Source of the DNA: Adiantum capillus-veneris
Lineage: Eukaryota > Streptophyta > Polypodiopsida > Polypodiales > Pteridaceae
Length of the DNA stretch: 64,000 nucleotides
Reading direction: 5' to 3'
NCBI GenBank assembly: GCA_014529385.2
Contig: CM043960.1
Coordinates: forward strand, 79,534,832-79,598,831
Positions within the stretch are counted from its first letter, which is position 1; every line of letters starts with the position of its first letter. The notes below the pieces were generated by a model that had not been told where the DNA came from, made no database searches, and saw only the letters and a program-made list of their open reading frames with translations. Position numbers and translations under genes: made by a program. Positions 15,205 to 26,197 of the stretch are shown here, piece by piece.

Positions 15205-15292
<88 letters not shown>
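15205..15292. repeat. (AG)n microsatellite, 44 units
   Basis: Uninterrupted AG dinucleotides. The frames crossing it are ER/SL dipeptide artefacts. Confidence 0.97.
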
Positions 15293-15294
<2 letters not shown>

Positions 15295-15687
15295 TTATGG
15301 CCAAGAGAAAGACCTCGAAGCTATTGTGTGAATCAAAGAGGATGAGTCTGGGTTGCAAGGCAAACCTCTCACCCTTAAGGAGTGCAGGAAGCTATGCCCT
15401 AGCCACTTTGTACACCAACATTTATTTTGAATCAGCAGCAATGCCAAAGAATGAGCTCTTGTAAAGCTATCAAATTTGCAGCACAAAGGACTCACACGAG
15501 TATTGCTACAAAGATTCATATGTCGAGAGAGAGTGATACCAAACAATAACCAAATGGCACTCTACTTTATACAAAAATGTTATGTTTATGACATCCTTGG
15601 GAGGCGTGTAGATTGGTCAGACCGCCCCAAGATTTATGACATTGAACATGGTTGAATTGAAGAGAAAGTTGCAGCAACTCATGCCAA

Positions 15688-15950
15688 TAATCCAATGCCT
15701 GCACACAAACATCCCATAGTTTTGCTTCTCGAAAAATCAGAGATGCTCGTTGCATTGGCAAGCCAAGGGCAAGATCTTGCAAGCCAAGGAGAGACACCTG
15801 ATATTTTGCACAGCAGAATCCTTGAGCTTGAGATGGATCTATCAGAGGCCCAAGCCAAGCTACAATAGTATGCAACACTCTATGGACCATAGCCAGATCA
15901 GGCTGGTCCTTCCCAACAAGAGCCTTCCTCGGGGGGTGCACTATGTAATC
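15688..15950 (+). pseudogene. Coding-like remnant with coiled-coil character
   Basis: One plus-strand frame reads as a plausible protein, with a heptad-like segment RILELEMDLSEAQAKLQ followed by a Gln/Pro/Ser-rich stretch, but it has TAG stops after that segment and again 9 codons later. It ends just left of the outer element insertion. It could be a fragment of a host gene or of an older element. No family is recognised. Confidence 0.3.
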
Positions 15951-16788
15951 ATGTTAATGTATAACGTTGTCGTGTTGTAACACATACATAGTGGGAACGC
16001 ATGCTACAAGATCTATCTTGTAGCTTATTAATTAAATAATTATATTTCTTATAATGTACATATACATATCTAAGTATAATAATAAGCTTTCTATCTCATC
16101 CTATTATTTATCTCAAGGGTAACATATTCTTACTTTACCAATCAAAAAGTACTATGGAAAAAGCGTCAATAGCTCCGTCTCTTTAACTTGGGACAAAAAG
16201 CATTGATACTTCCTTTCTACCATCTCATTATTATCTCACACCCTAGCTAGATCCTATATCTAGGGTAATTTCCAATATATATATATATTCTATGTATTTT
16301 TCTTATATTTCTTTTTAAATAGCTACTAGGAGGGAATCAAATCCTAGTGGGACACTAGGTGGCATGATTTCAAAGATACACTTATTTTAATGCATTATTG
16401 CAAACATGATAACAAACATTTGTCAAGAAGCAATGTCATGCGTTCATATTGCATGAGGTGTCCATTGGAATCAAATGAAAGTCTAGGCTAAGGGGGACCC
16501 ACAAGAAGACTTTTGCTACCAAAACTGTACCCTATTTTGATGATTTTTTACCACAAGGTTTTAATCCGAATTGGAAAATGCATATAAAATGGAAGTTGTA
16601 GCTAATGAGCTGAATTGTCTGTCCATATTTTTACTTTTTTATTTCGAGCCACGGTTGAGGAGATATAATCAAAATAGTGGACCCCAGTTTGCCCACATCA
16701 TGCAGGGACAACTCATTTCCAACTTTTCCAGTTTCTATTCACACTGGCTCTTCTCTTCTTGTGTAAACCCTTGGGGGTTACCTTCACC

Positions 16789-16798
16789 TATAAAAGGG
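16789..16798 (+). promoter_or_regulatory. LTR TATA box CTATAAAAGG
   Basis: A consensus plant TATA box lies in the 5' LTR, preceded by a C/T-rich block. Transcription would begin about 30 bases downstream, near 16,825, which places the two small ORFs at 17,345-17,762 inside the transcribed leader. The 3' LTR has the matching CTATAAAGG at 24,059-24,067. Confidence 0.7.
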
Positions 16799-17344
16799 GA
16801 CCTCTTCTTCCTTGAAAACCATTGAAGCATTCAAGCCATTGATGACAGGAATTCATGAGAGAGTGAGTAGTAATGCCTAATTGTACGTAGCCATTAACAT
16901 AAGCCTAAGCCTACACTTTCTCCTAGAGGAAGACTAGCCATTCTTGTAAACTATCCTTGGAAGATCAACTCTAATCAAAGAAGGTCTTGGACTTGGTGTA
17001 TCAATCAAAGTTGAATTCTTCCCTCTTTTTCTTTCTCCATCAAAAATGGTGTCGAAGGGTTTGACAAGTAAGATGTGTTCTACATTGATATTTTGTTGAT
17101 TTCTTGTTGTTTTCTTTTTCCTATCTAATCCAACATATATATATATCTAATTTCATCTCCTTAACCAAACCTATCTCTCTCACTCTTAGAAATTCATTCT
17201 CTCTACAAGTTCTAGGTTCTCCTTGCTACAGGTACATCCCTCTCTGTAGTATCCTTATTGCCTACGGGCAAGAATAGGGCTTGGGAGGGAAACTTCTCAT
17301 CTCTTCACTTCTCTCATATCTACATTTATCACATATTATCCTAG

Positions 17345-17563
17345 ATGAATAATCCACATGATGAGAATTTCTATCGCTTCCACTCTGTACGATCTATTAG
17401 AATTAATGTATGGATTAGCCGTAAAATACACTTTCAACAACGTATAGTGTTTCTCTTTGGCCCAGAAAGGCTCAATGAAATACTTCTTTCGTCGGATCCC
17501 ATCATACTACCTCTTATAGACTATAAATTTTCTTTTGACTTAAGTGTAGTTATCTTGCTATGA
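17345..17563 (+). CDS. Leader ORF 'b' of the outer element, 72 aa, unknown conserved family
   Basis: An intact 72-codon ORF inside the 5' LTR, downstream of its TATA box. It aligns without gaps to the 72-residue leader ORF of element 2 (45,995-46,213) at about half of positions, and to the leader ORF at 31,600-31,809 in element 1. Shared blocks are RKI-x-FQQRIVF, FGxxRLxEIL, PxxxP, then Y-x-x-SFD and a hydrophobic end. There is no signal peptide, metal-binding cysteine set or familiar domain. The ATG is directly preceded by an in-frame TAG, which fixes the start. The stop TGA overlaps the ATG of the next small ORF (ATGA). It is intact although the element's gag-pol is riddled with stops. Function unknown. 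Confidence 0.7.
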   Translation: MNNPHDENFYRFHSVRSIRINVWISRKIHFQQRIVFLFGPERLNEILLSSDPIILPLIDYKFSFDLSVVILL

Positions 17564-17762
17564 ACCAAGAGGATTTGTACACACAATTAATCCCAATCAC
17601 TAGACAAAACATATATATTATGGTAAGCAAAAACAAAGAACAATTCATAGCATGTTTGGTCAACAAAGATTGAACGCCATTAAGTCATCTATTAACCCTT
17701 TCATATTACCCATGATACGATATGACCATAGCCTTGATGTTTTCATCTTTGTGTTGTTTTGA
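17560..17762 (+). pseudogene. Leader ORF 'a' of the outer element, frameshifted
   Basis: It starts in the ATGA overlap with ORF b and reads MNQEDLY..., matching the start MNHRDLY of the 70-aa ORF at 31,378-31,590. A TGA at 17,671 ends that frame after 37 codons. The rest of the family pattern, including SINPFILPMIRYD and a DVFIFVL end, continues in another frame to a TGA at 17,760-17,762. It is therefore the second, paralogous leader ORF with one frameshift. In the 3' LTR copy it is worse: a stop at codon 3 and a ~90-bp deletion. Confidence 0.7.
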
Positions 17763-17961
17763 TATTCTCTTTTGTGTTGTGTGTGTGAGTGCAAGAGAGA
17801 AAGAGTGGGGCTTCTTTGATTGCACTTCCTTCCAAACCCTAGTCTTCAAGGCATCTATGGTTTAACTCCTTCATATAGTTTTTTTTGAGTTCTCTCACAA
17901 ACTCTCACAGCCAAAAGCCCGGTGCTTTCCTGGCAAGACTGCAAATTTCTCGACATATTTT

Positions 17962-17979
17962 TGGTGAACCTGACGCAAA
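17962..17979 (+). other. Putative primer-binding site of the outer element
   Basis: TGGTGAACCTGACGCAAA begins six bases after the 5' LTR end and has the TGG required to pair with a tRNA CCA end. I could not assign the tRNA. It is not the usual plant initiator-Met site (TGGTATCAGAG) and differs from the sites of elements 1 and 2. Confidence 0.6.
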
Positions 17980-18009
17980 TCTTCCAAGGTGAGAGTTTTT
18001 TGGGTAACC

Positions 18010-18876
18010 ATGGGTGATCGTGTTGAGCAACAGGGTATGCATTTTTACCCAACAAAAATGCAAATGTTTCAAGCATTTGCAATGTTCATGCAACAACAAC
18101 ATGCCACTGAAAGAAGGGAGATTTCAGCAACTAAGGCCATACAAGCAGTCGTCAACAGAATGGATCAGTTCAATGGCAAAGATGTAACCAAGTAGTTATG
18201 TGAGTATGTGAAGGAGATGGAGCTATATCATGTGTCAGAAGGTGAGATGATTCAAAGCTTTGAGCTAGTTGTTGCTCCAAAAATTAGGGAACATGTTAGG
18301 GCAATTAAAGATGGGCATGGGAGAAATTGAGAAGAACTCATAGTAGCTTTAAAGGAAGAATATTTCATGGAGGACTCTGAGAGAGTGACCAAAAGGACAT
18401 TCTTAGAATGGGTAGTCAAGCCAAAGCAAGGACTATCAATAATAGAGCTACTTAGGGAATTTGAGCGGTGCTATGCACAACTCACCAAGACAGAAAGGGC
18501 CACACTAGATGCAAAGAAGATAGATCTTTTCTTACAAGCTGCAGGTAAAGAGTTTCAAGAAAATTTGGAGCTTCTTCTTGAAGATAAGGATGCTGAGCAA
18601 GGACTAAAGACCGACTGGAATGAAGTTGAAGGTGCTGTCTTATTGCTTGCCAAAAAACAAAGAAGAAGGGACAAGATGGTAGTAAACACTACAAGTCCTT
18701 CAACCTCAACTTCTGACAAAATGGAAAAGCCTACTTTTATAGCTCCTAAGTTTGATGAGTCTATGCTAGATGAGCTTGTGAAGGGAATGCGTGACTGGAA
18801 GGTGAAGCTTGCAAAGCTTGAAGAAAGAGGCCAACCATCAGGGCCACTTCCTAGGCAAAGACAACAACCCAAATAA
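18010..18876 (+). pseudogene. gag: Outer element gag, capsid part
   Basis: The likely start is the ATG of MGDRVEQQG at 18,010, about 30 bases after the primer-binding site. The frame is broken by TAG at 18,193-18,195 and TGA near 18,328, both readable as former Trp codons, and by TAA at 18,874-18,876. Between them the protein has the helical, charged make-up of a retrotransposon capsid: a glutamine-rich N-terminal helix, a FLEWVVKPKQGLS segment, and a long Glu/Lys-rich helix. The zinc knuckle follows in the same frame beyond the TAA. Non-functional. Confidence 0.75.
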
Positions 18877-19914
18877 GGGTTTGTTAATAGATGTATTTGG
18901 TGTGATAGTATAGACCATGTAAGAAGGGATTGTGATGATTTTAGTGATGCTTTGTCAAAAGATGTTGTATATTTTAAGGATGGTAGAATCCACTTAAGAG
19001 AGATAGGTCTACCCTTGAGAACTAACTTTGGGAAGGGGGGAATGCAAACCTTAGTTGAAGATATGGCAACTAACCATGCCACCTCTTCAGTTGAGGCAAC
19101 TACTTATGGAGTAAAAATTGAGCATCTTAGTGATGAAGAGGTGAGTGATTATCATGGTCAAATTTGGCCAAATGTCATGCAATTAGCTAAAAAGGAAAAG
19201 CTTACAAAAGAGATTCTACATGAAGCAGGTGATTGCATATGTTTAGAAACAGGATGGAATGATCCAGTGGACTTATTGTCAGTGCATGCCTACATTACAA
19301 AATGCCAACAACATGAGGCTATTGTAGAAGAGAAGCGCAAACGTGAGAATGCTGATGAAGGACCGTCAAAAAGAGCTTCTAGAAGTGGGGGAAGAAGCGA
19401 CTCAATTCCTTCTCAAACACACCCGACACAAGGAGCATCTCCACCTGAAGTACTCATGGAGGAGTCTACAACAGGAAAGAAGAAAGAGCCAACAAAAGGT
19501 AAGACAAAAGGCCCAACTTATAAACTACAATATGATATTGAGGTTGCTACAGAATTAAAGAAAGTCTTGGAGGAAAGGAGTTTGAATAGCAAGATTGAGT
19601 ACACTCTGGGAGAAGTCCTTGGCATTGCAAAGCGTGAATTCCACGAGGAGATCATTGACATCATCAAGAGAAAGAGGCAAACTCTTGCTGAGGTTGCTCG
19701 TCCACAGGTTGACGGAGTAACCTTGAAGACACAAGGGATGCAGTTGCAAAATAAGGAGGATGATGGAGCTGTGGGAGGATGCTACCAATTTAGTGGGAGA
19801 GTGAAGCAAAAGTGCATTTCTCAAATGATCATGAAGAAGTTGGAGCTATTCCTAGGAGCTACTATTCACGAAGTCACTGGGCAAGGGCTACTACAAAAAC
19901 TTTGGTCAAGGTAG
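18877..19914 (+). pseudogene. gag: Outer element gag zinc knuckle and charged linker
   Basis: Same frame as the capsid part. A CX2CX4HX4C knuckle, CIWCDSIDHVRRDC, lies at 18,892-18,933, typical of a nucleocapsid that packages the RNA. A long Lys/Glu/Ser/Thr-rich linker follows, including a basic patch near 19,340-19,400, and the frame ends at 19,914. The protease continues in a different frame, so a frameshift lies between about 19,812 and 19,910. Confidence 0.75.
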
Positions 19915-20387
19915 GCGATCTTGAAGAGCCATTTGTTGCCTTGATTGACCATGGTTCAGAAATAAACAGAATGTCAAAGAGTCTCTACAACAAGTGCAAA
20001 TGGCCGATGTACACATATCATGGCTGGATGGTAAAAGTGACAAACAATTCATCCAGTGAATTGTATGTAGCATGTCCAGGTGTGAAGGTGATAATAGGTG
20101 ATATTAAAACTGACCAAAACTTCTTTGTATAGGATACATCTTCATATCATCTCATCCTTGGACATCCCTACATTGTGGGAGTCAAAATGGAAACAAAGGT
20201 GATTGATGATGGTTCAACATATGCTAGGATATGCAGCAAACATGGTAAACGTGCTGTCCAATTTCTCACAGTTTGTGTAAACCATGAAAGAAATTATGAC
20301 AACCTTAGAGATCATCCTCTACCAAAGGTGAGCAAAGAGTTTCATGACCAAAGGGAAATGATGGGTTTTCGCCAAGTACCATTGTAA
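19830..20387 (+). pseudogene. pol: Outer element aspartic protease
   Basis: A retropepsin-like segment reads ALIDHGSEINRMSKSLY, where the catalytic Asp is followed by His-Gly rather than Ser/Thr-Gly. After a TAG at 20,130 in the same frame comes the second conserved block YHLILGHPYI. The order, after gag and before reverse transcriptase, is as expected for Ty3/gypsy. The protein would be inactive because of the stop, apart from the altered active-site triplet. Confidence 0.7.
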
Positions 20388-20866
20388 AGCGGGATTGCAA
20401 TGGTACAGAAAAAAAAAGGGTCTGGCCTGATCCAAAAAATAGGTGAAACGTTCTCAACGGGCTCCTTGGTAACAAGGAATGGATTAGTATGTTTTACAAA
20501 ACTTGAATATTTGAAGAGATGTGAGAGGCAATATATACATAATGTACAAATAGGCATGAAAGAGAGTGGGTTGCTAGAGCCTACGGAAGATGTTTTGGGT
20601 TTGTGTGAGCAAGTTTTTTTTGTAGATACTATGGGTGAGCTTGATGCTATAATGGGGTCTAGTTTGCATCTTGAAAATGAAGTTGTGGAAGTTTGCTCTA
20701 TGGAAATGTATTAAGTAATAGAAGCCTTTAAAGAAAACCAAACAGTTGGCCCAGAAGTCCATGATGAAACTAAATACAAGAGTGTAGCAAAGGAGGTGAA
20801 ACCAGTAGCTTCACCCTTACCACCCAACAAGAGGGAAAATATTGAATAGGATTCTTTACAACAAGT
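20388..20866 (+). pseudogene. Protease-RT linker of the outer element
   Basis: Frames of about 100 codons continue (20,400-20,714) without recognisable domains. By position this is the linker between protease and reverse transcriptase. Confidence 0.5.
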
Positions 20867-21877
20867 TTGAGGAATCCTAAAAAGATTGGGCATACCTTCA
20901 CAAAGGAGTCTTTCCAAGACTTTCAGATTGGTCACGAGGAGTTTCTAACACATGAGGAGACAAAGCACTCTAAAGAAATGCTTTCAAAGCATGGTAAGGA
21001 TTTTCCATTTGAGCCACATGAGATAGGATGCGTTGATCCTTCTATTGTAGCTCCTATGGTAATTTTCACAATACCTCATGTGCCTTGGAATCTACGGCCT
21101 ATTCCAGTTCCAAAGGCTCATTTTCCAAAGTTAGTAGAGCTACTGAAAGAGAAAATCAAAATGGGAATCTTGGAGCCTTCTTGTGCTCCATACTCAAACA
21201 GGTGGTTCACAGTTCCAAAGATGAATGGTTCTCTATGCTTCATCCAAGATATGGAACTAGTGAACAAGGTGACAATTAGAAATGTAGGTACAGGTCCAAT
21301 TGTGGATGAGTTTGCAGAGGCGTTTTCAGGGAGGGAAATCTACTCAATGAGGGATCTCTACTGAGGGTATGATCAATTTCACTTTGCAATTGAAAGCAGA
21401 GACTTGACAACCATGAGGACACCTTTGGGTTTGATAAGGATGTGTACCTTGCCACAAAGAGCAACCACCTCGGTTGCACATATGATGAATGGGATGAGTA
21501 AGGTCTTACGTGACTTTATTCCTCAAATTACAATGCCTTTCATTGATGATTTGCATATCAAAGGATGTGAAGAAAGTGAGAAAGATGAAGCTTTGGATCT
21601 CAAGGGATGTCGTAGGTTTGTGGTAAATGATTGTGATAAAATTCTATCTAGGTTGGAGGAAGTGAATCTTACTTTGTCAGGGAAAAAGTCCATGTTTGGT
21701 GTCAATGAAGTGCTCATTGTGGGGCACATGTGTGGACCATATAGTAGGAAACCTTGTCCAACACGGGTAGATGCCATCCAAAGAATGAAAGAAATGTGCA
21801 CTAGCATCATTGAGGTTAGAAGGTTTCTGGGAGCAGTGTCTTTTATGTTATTTGGATTCCACATTATGCACATGTAG
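20867..21877 (+). pseudogene. pol: Outer element reverse transcriptase
   Basis: A single frame covers the N-terminal RT region (NLRPIPVPKAHFPKLVELL, then a KMGILEPSCAPYSN block) and, past an in-frame TGA near 21,361, the palm with the FIDD catalytic motif at 21,539-21,550 (the gypsy form of YxDD). The thumb segment RRFLGAVSF follows, then a frameshift near 21,845 carries the frame towards RNase H. The sequence is clearly different from the RTs of elements 1 and 2. Confidence 0.85.
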
Positions 21878-21894
21878 CCGATCCTCTTTATCAG

Positions 21895-22300
21895 TTGCTT
21901 AGAAAGAATCAAAAGTTTAAATGGATAGAAGCACATGTAAAATTCATGAAAAAGATAAAGGAGTTGCTCCAGTCAGCATCAACTTTGAGAAAGGTAGACT
22001 ATGAGTGTCAAAGGCAAGTAATTGTGATAGTAGACACCAGTCCTACAGGGATTGGGTGGGCAATAGGGCAAGATGACGAAGAAGGACATAGGTATGTGGT
22101 GAGATTTGGAGCAAAGGTACTAAGTGCTCGCCAAAGAAACTATCCATAGATAAAGAGAGACTTATGGGGTATGGTTACAACATTGAAAAGTGGGAAAGAG
22201 TACCTAATTGGTGCATGTGTGGTTGTAGAAACAAATTGTCTACCACTTCTTGGGATGATTACGAGCTGCTCAATACTAGAAATTGCTAAGGAAGAGCATT
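21895..22300 (+). pseudogene. pol: Outer element RNase H (single, truncated)
   Basis: It starts with the connection region (FKWIEAHVKFMKKIKELL) and has the canonical RNase H entry VIVDTSPTGIGWAIGQ, keeping the first catalytic Asp that elements 1 and 2 have lost. An in-frame TAG at 22,147-22,149 interrupts it. The domain is cut short: sequence jumps near 22,290-22,300 to the middle of integrase. No second RNase H is present, though the deletion prevents certainty. Confidence 0.75.
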
Positions 22301-23185
22301 AAGAGCTAAAATCATAGAAGCTGTGTGCAAATTCCTTCTTGATGAGGTGATTTGCCATTATGGTTGTGTGGGAAAGATCACTGCAGACAGAGGTGAGCTG
22401 GATGCCGAGGAAGCAAGGGAGTTCTTTTCTAGATTAGGAATCAAGCTTTCTCTTACTATAGCTTACAACCCTGAAGGCAATGGAAAGAGTGAAAGAGGGC
22501 ATCCTCCTATCATCAAAACTTTGGACAAGGCTTGCAAAGGAAGAGTTGGTGAGTGGCCAAAATTGTTACCATATGCTTTATGGGCTGATCGTACAACACA
22601 TAGCTCAGTGACTGGCTACATGCCTATGGAGCTAATGTATGGTCAAAAGCCAGTGATACCAATTGAAGATACAATTCCCACATGGAATGTACTACCTTGG
22701 CAAGAGGGGCTTAGTAGGGAAGGTCTCCTTGCATTACACATAAGGCAACTAGAGAGAAGACCTGGAGACATTGAGGCTGCAAAAGAACGACTCAAAAATG
22801 CAAGGTTGAAAAAGAAGGACTACTTTGATAAGCGACATCGGCTCAGGAGCAAAGCAATTGACAAAGGTGACTGGGTTTTAGTATATGATAGTAGCCTTGA
22901 TAATCAGTACACAGTCATGTGTAAGTTTTTAAAAATATGGTTTGGACGATATGTTGTAAGCATGTGCATGAAAATGCTACTTAAGCCTTGTCTGAACTAG
23001 ATGGTATAGAAGTAAAGATTCCCATCGCAGGAAAAAGGATCAAAATGTTTAAGAGAAGAGGAGACAATGATCCAGAAGATGTTCACGAGGAGGAAGATCA
23101 AAACACAAGTGAAGATCAAAGTGAAGATGAAGCTTTGGAATCATCTAATGAAGAAGAAAGCAAGGAAGATGTACAAGAGGGCTGA
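22301..23185 (+). pseudogene. pol: Outer element integrase, N-terminally deleted
   Basis: The frame opens within the catalytic core at RAKIIEAVCKFLLDEV and carries the second Asp (ITADRGELD) and the Glu (NPEGNGKSERG) about 35 residues later, but the HHCC zinc domain and the first Asp are missing. The C-terminal region has the KDYFDKRHRLR and GDWVLVYD blocks typical of gypsy integrase. It breaks near 22,920-22,980 and resumes as LDGIEVKIPIAGKRIK with an acidic tail. No chromodomain is seen. The deletion joins RNase H directly to the core. Confidence 0.8.
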
Positions 23186-23227
23186 TCTTACAAAGAGAGA
23201 ATATGGCACATTCCGGAGGATGTGCAG

Positions 23228-23243
23228 GTATAAAGGGGGTGAA
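23228..23243 (+). other. Polypurine tract of the outer element
   Basis: GTATAAAGGGGGTGAA lies immediately before the 3' LTR start (TGTCGTG). A purine run at this position primes plus-strand synthesis. It supports the chosen LTR edge at 23,244. Confidence 0.75.
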
Positions 23244-24704
23244 TGTCGTGTTGGAACACGTACATAGTGGGAACGCATGCTACAAGATCTATCTTGTAAC
23301 TTTTTGATTACATAATTATATTTCTTATAATGTACATATGCATATCTAAATATAATAATAACCTTTCTATCTCATCCTATTATTTATCTCAAGGGTAACA
23401 TATTCTTACTTTACCAATCAAAAAGTACTATGGGAAAAGCGTCTATAGCTCCGTCTCTTAAACTTGGGGCAAAAAGCATTGATACTTTCTTTCTACCATC
23501 TCATTATTATCTCCCACCCTAGCTAGATCCTATATCTAAGGTAATTTCCAATATATATATATTCTATGTATTTTTCTTATATTTCTTTTAAATAGGTACT
23601 AGGAGGGAATCAAATCCTAGTGGGACACTAAGTGGCATGATTTCAAAGATACACTTATATTAATGCATTATTGCAAACATGATTACAAAACTTTGTCAAG
23701 GAGCAATATCATGCTTTCATATTGCATGAGGTGTCCATTGGAATCAAATGAAAGTCTAGGCTAAGGGGCCCACAAGAAGACTTTTGCTGCCAAAACTGTA
23801 TCCTATTTTGATGATTTTCTTACACAAGGTTTCAATCCGAATTGGAAAATCCATATAAAATGAAAGTTGTAGCTAATGAGCTGAATTGTCTGTCCATATT
23901 TTTACGTTTTTATTTGGAGCCACGGTTGAGGAGATATGATCAAAATACTGGACCCCAGTTTGCCCACATCATGCAGGGACAACTCATTTCCAACTTTTCC
24001 AGTTTCTATTCACACTGGCTCTTCTCTTCTTGTGTAAACCCTTGGGGGTTCCCTTCACCTATAAAGGGGACCTCTTTTCCTTTAAAACCATTGAAGCATT
24101 CAAGCCATTGATGAGAGGAATTCATGAGGGAGTGAGTAGTAATGCCTAATTGTACTTAGCCATTAACATAAGTCTAAGCCTACACTTTCTCCTAGAGGAA
24201 GACTAGCCATTCTTGTAAACTATCCTTGAAAGATCAACTCTAATCGAAGAAGGTCTTGGACTTGGTGTATCAATCAAAGTTAAATTATTCCCTCTTCTTC
24301 TTTCTCCATCAGAAATGGTGTCGAAGGGTTTGACAAGTAAGATGTGTTCTACATTGATATTTTGTTGATTTCTTCTTGTTTTCACTTTCATCTCTAATCC
24401 AACATATATATATCTAATCTTATCTCCTTAACAAAACCTATCTCTCTCTCTTAGAAATTCATTCTCTCTACAAGTTCTAGGTTCTCCTTGCTACAAGTAC
24501 ATCTCTCCCTGCAGTATCCTTATTGCCTACGGGCAATAAGGGCTTGGGAAGGAAAATTCTCATCTCTTCACTTCTCTCATATCTACATTTCTCACATATT
24601 ATCCTAGATGAATAATCCACATGATGAGAATTTTTATCGCATTCACTCTGTGAGATCTATTAGAATTAACGTATGGATTAGCCGTAAAATTCACTTTCAA
24701 CAAC
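23244..24704 (+). repeat. 3' LTR of the outer element, left part
   Basis: Matches the 5' LTR from 15,968 until CACTTTCAACAAC, where element 1 begins. It contains the second copy of the TATA box (24,059) and the first 32 codons of leader ORF b starting at 24,608. The rest of the LTR resumes at 33,875. Confidence 0.92.
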
Positions 24705-24819
24705 TGACGAAGGAAATTTGGAATGGCGGCCTCTACACCAAAACAAACTCCATTGCGCCACAAGGGAAATGAGATGAGGGCACCACCTAGTCTTGGAAGC
24801 GTGGACTAGGACCGCTACA

Positions 24820-24877
<58 letters not shown>

Positions 24878-26156
24878 ACTATGAATGAAGCATTAACCGT
24901 AGTGTGCGTACAAGGAATGGATGACTTCAAACACTCCCAACACAAATAGCATATAGATTACCAAACAATCACTCAAGGATTAGCCAAGATCACATCAAGC
25001 ATTCTCACACACATATAAAACATTTCTCTTAATTAACATAAGTAAGAGGAGGAGAGGTTACTAGCATGAAACAATTTGCACTCTAGGATGTGCAAGAATA
25101 GAGTGAATGAATGAGCTTATGGGCTCATGGTGAGTGATACAAAGGCTCAATGGGGCTGAGGGAGGCTTGAAATTACAAAGGGGAAGGCCTCTTTATATAG
25201 GAAAGAGAGTGATTAGGAGTGAGGTTAAGATCCAAGTGTAATTTGTACAAATGAAGCTTGATTAGGGACATTCAACCAATGAAGAAGCTCCTTCCAAGTG
25301 ATTTGTTGACCAATTAGCTCCATCATCACTTGTGTTGTCTTCACTCCTTCCTCCATAGCTTGAGTCCAAGAGCTTCCTTATTTTAAAATGTAAAGAATCT
25401 ACATAAAATCAATACATATTTAGTAATAATAGGAAGGGGTTGAATGAGAAATTATGAATTACAACAAGATTAAGCATGACTTGAGAGGTGATTAGAAGAG
25501 GAACATTGATGGGTTTTTGAGCTTGAGAGAGAGAAGGAAGGAGAGGAGGGTGAGAAGACTAATGGCTGATTTTAGAGAAGGTCTCAATGTGGAAAAGGAA
25601 GGGTGTGTGTGTGTAAAGGTAGAGGGGCTGGTCTCCACCACAGTTGAAAAAACTGGCATCCACCATTTTGGCCATATCTCCTAGACCGTAGATGCAAAAA
25701 TTATAAAAAAATAATGGCCAGAATCTCCAGCTCATCAGCTACAACGTTGATGAAGACAACTTTTCTTGGATCGGAGTGGAAGTAGTTTTTAAAAATTCAG
25801 CAAAATCATGTGTATGGTTTCTTCCTTTACCAAGTCTTCCACTTGGGTCCCATTTGTTTGAATCATCATATGGCTCCAAAGCCATGATGATATGAGCCAC
25901 TCATGACCCTTGAATCATGGGTGCATGGCTCCACAACCACATCATATCTTTTCTTTTCACATTTACATATTTTCCCTTCCCTTTACCACTAGGTTCTCCC
26001 TCTACCTTTCACCTCCGGTGAACTAGTCAAGAAAAAATCATTTTTTTTTAAATTTTTCCAAGAGGTTGTTCTCACTCTTTCTTTTATTGTAAACCTCTAG
26101 AAGCAAGGAAAACCAACAAAATATGATAAACAAAAATTTGTGATAGGCTCGGATCA
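24705..26156 (-). repeat. 3' LTR of element 1
   Basis: 1452 bp. On the element strand it begins TGATCCGAGCC and ends CCTTCGTCA. It includes a (GA)n tract at 24,823-24,875 and a TATA box at 25,187-25,200. Confidence 0.95.
25187..25200 (-). promoter_or_regulatory. TATA box in the 3' LTR of element 1
   Basis: Minus strand reads CCTATATAAAGAGG, a good plant TATA box. The same sequence in the 5' LTR (32,902-32,915) would drive the element's own transcript. Confidence 0.7.
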
Positions 26157-26170
26157 TAGCCCCCCCAAAC
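26157..26170 (-). other. Polypurine tract of element 1
   Basis: On the minus strand, GTTTGGGGGGGCTA abuts the 3' LTR start TGATCC. It marks the internal border of the 3' LTR. Confidence 0.75.
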
Positions 26171-26197
26171 CTGGCTAGGGGTATTTATGCCTCTAGC

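Larger units (their letters stand above)
15968..17955 (+). repeat. 5' LTR of the outer element
   Basis: Begins TGTCGTGTTG and ends CTCGACA, 1988 bp. It matches the 3' LTR throughout except for about 90 bases (~17,658-17,750) that the 3' copy lacks. That stretch is the second half of a small leader ORF, so the 3' copy has probably lost it by deletion. It contains a TATA box at 16,789 and two small ORFs at 17,345-17,762. Confidence 0.92.

Noticed and set aside
16571-16825. 84-89-codon ORF repeated in both outer LTRs (16,571 and 23,842)
   Set aside because: It overlaps the TATA box region in U3, ahead of the expected transcript start, and its conservation follows from LTR duplication. It has no counterpart in elements 1 or 2.
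18555-19082. 175-codon antisense frame over the outer element gag
   Set aside because: It is the shadow of the gag coding sequence on the other strand, with Ser/Leu-rich composition and no motif.
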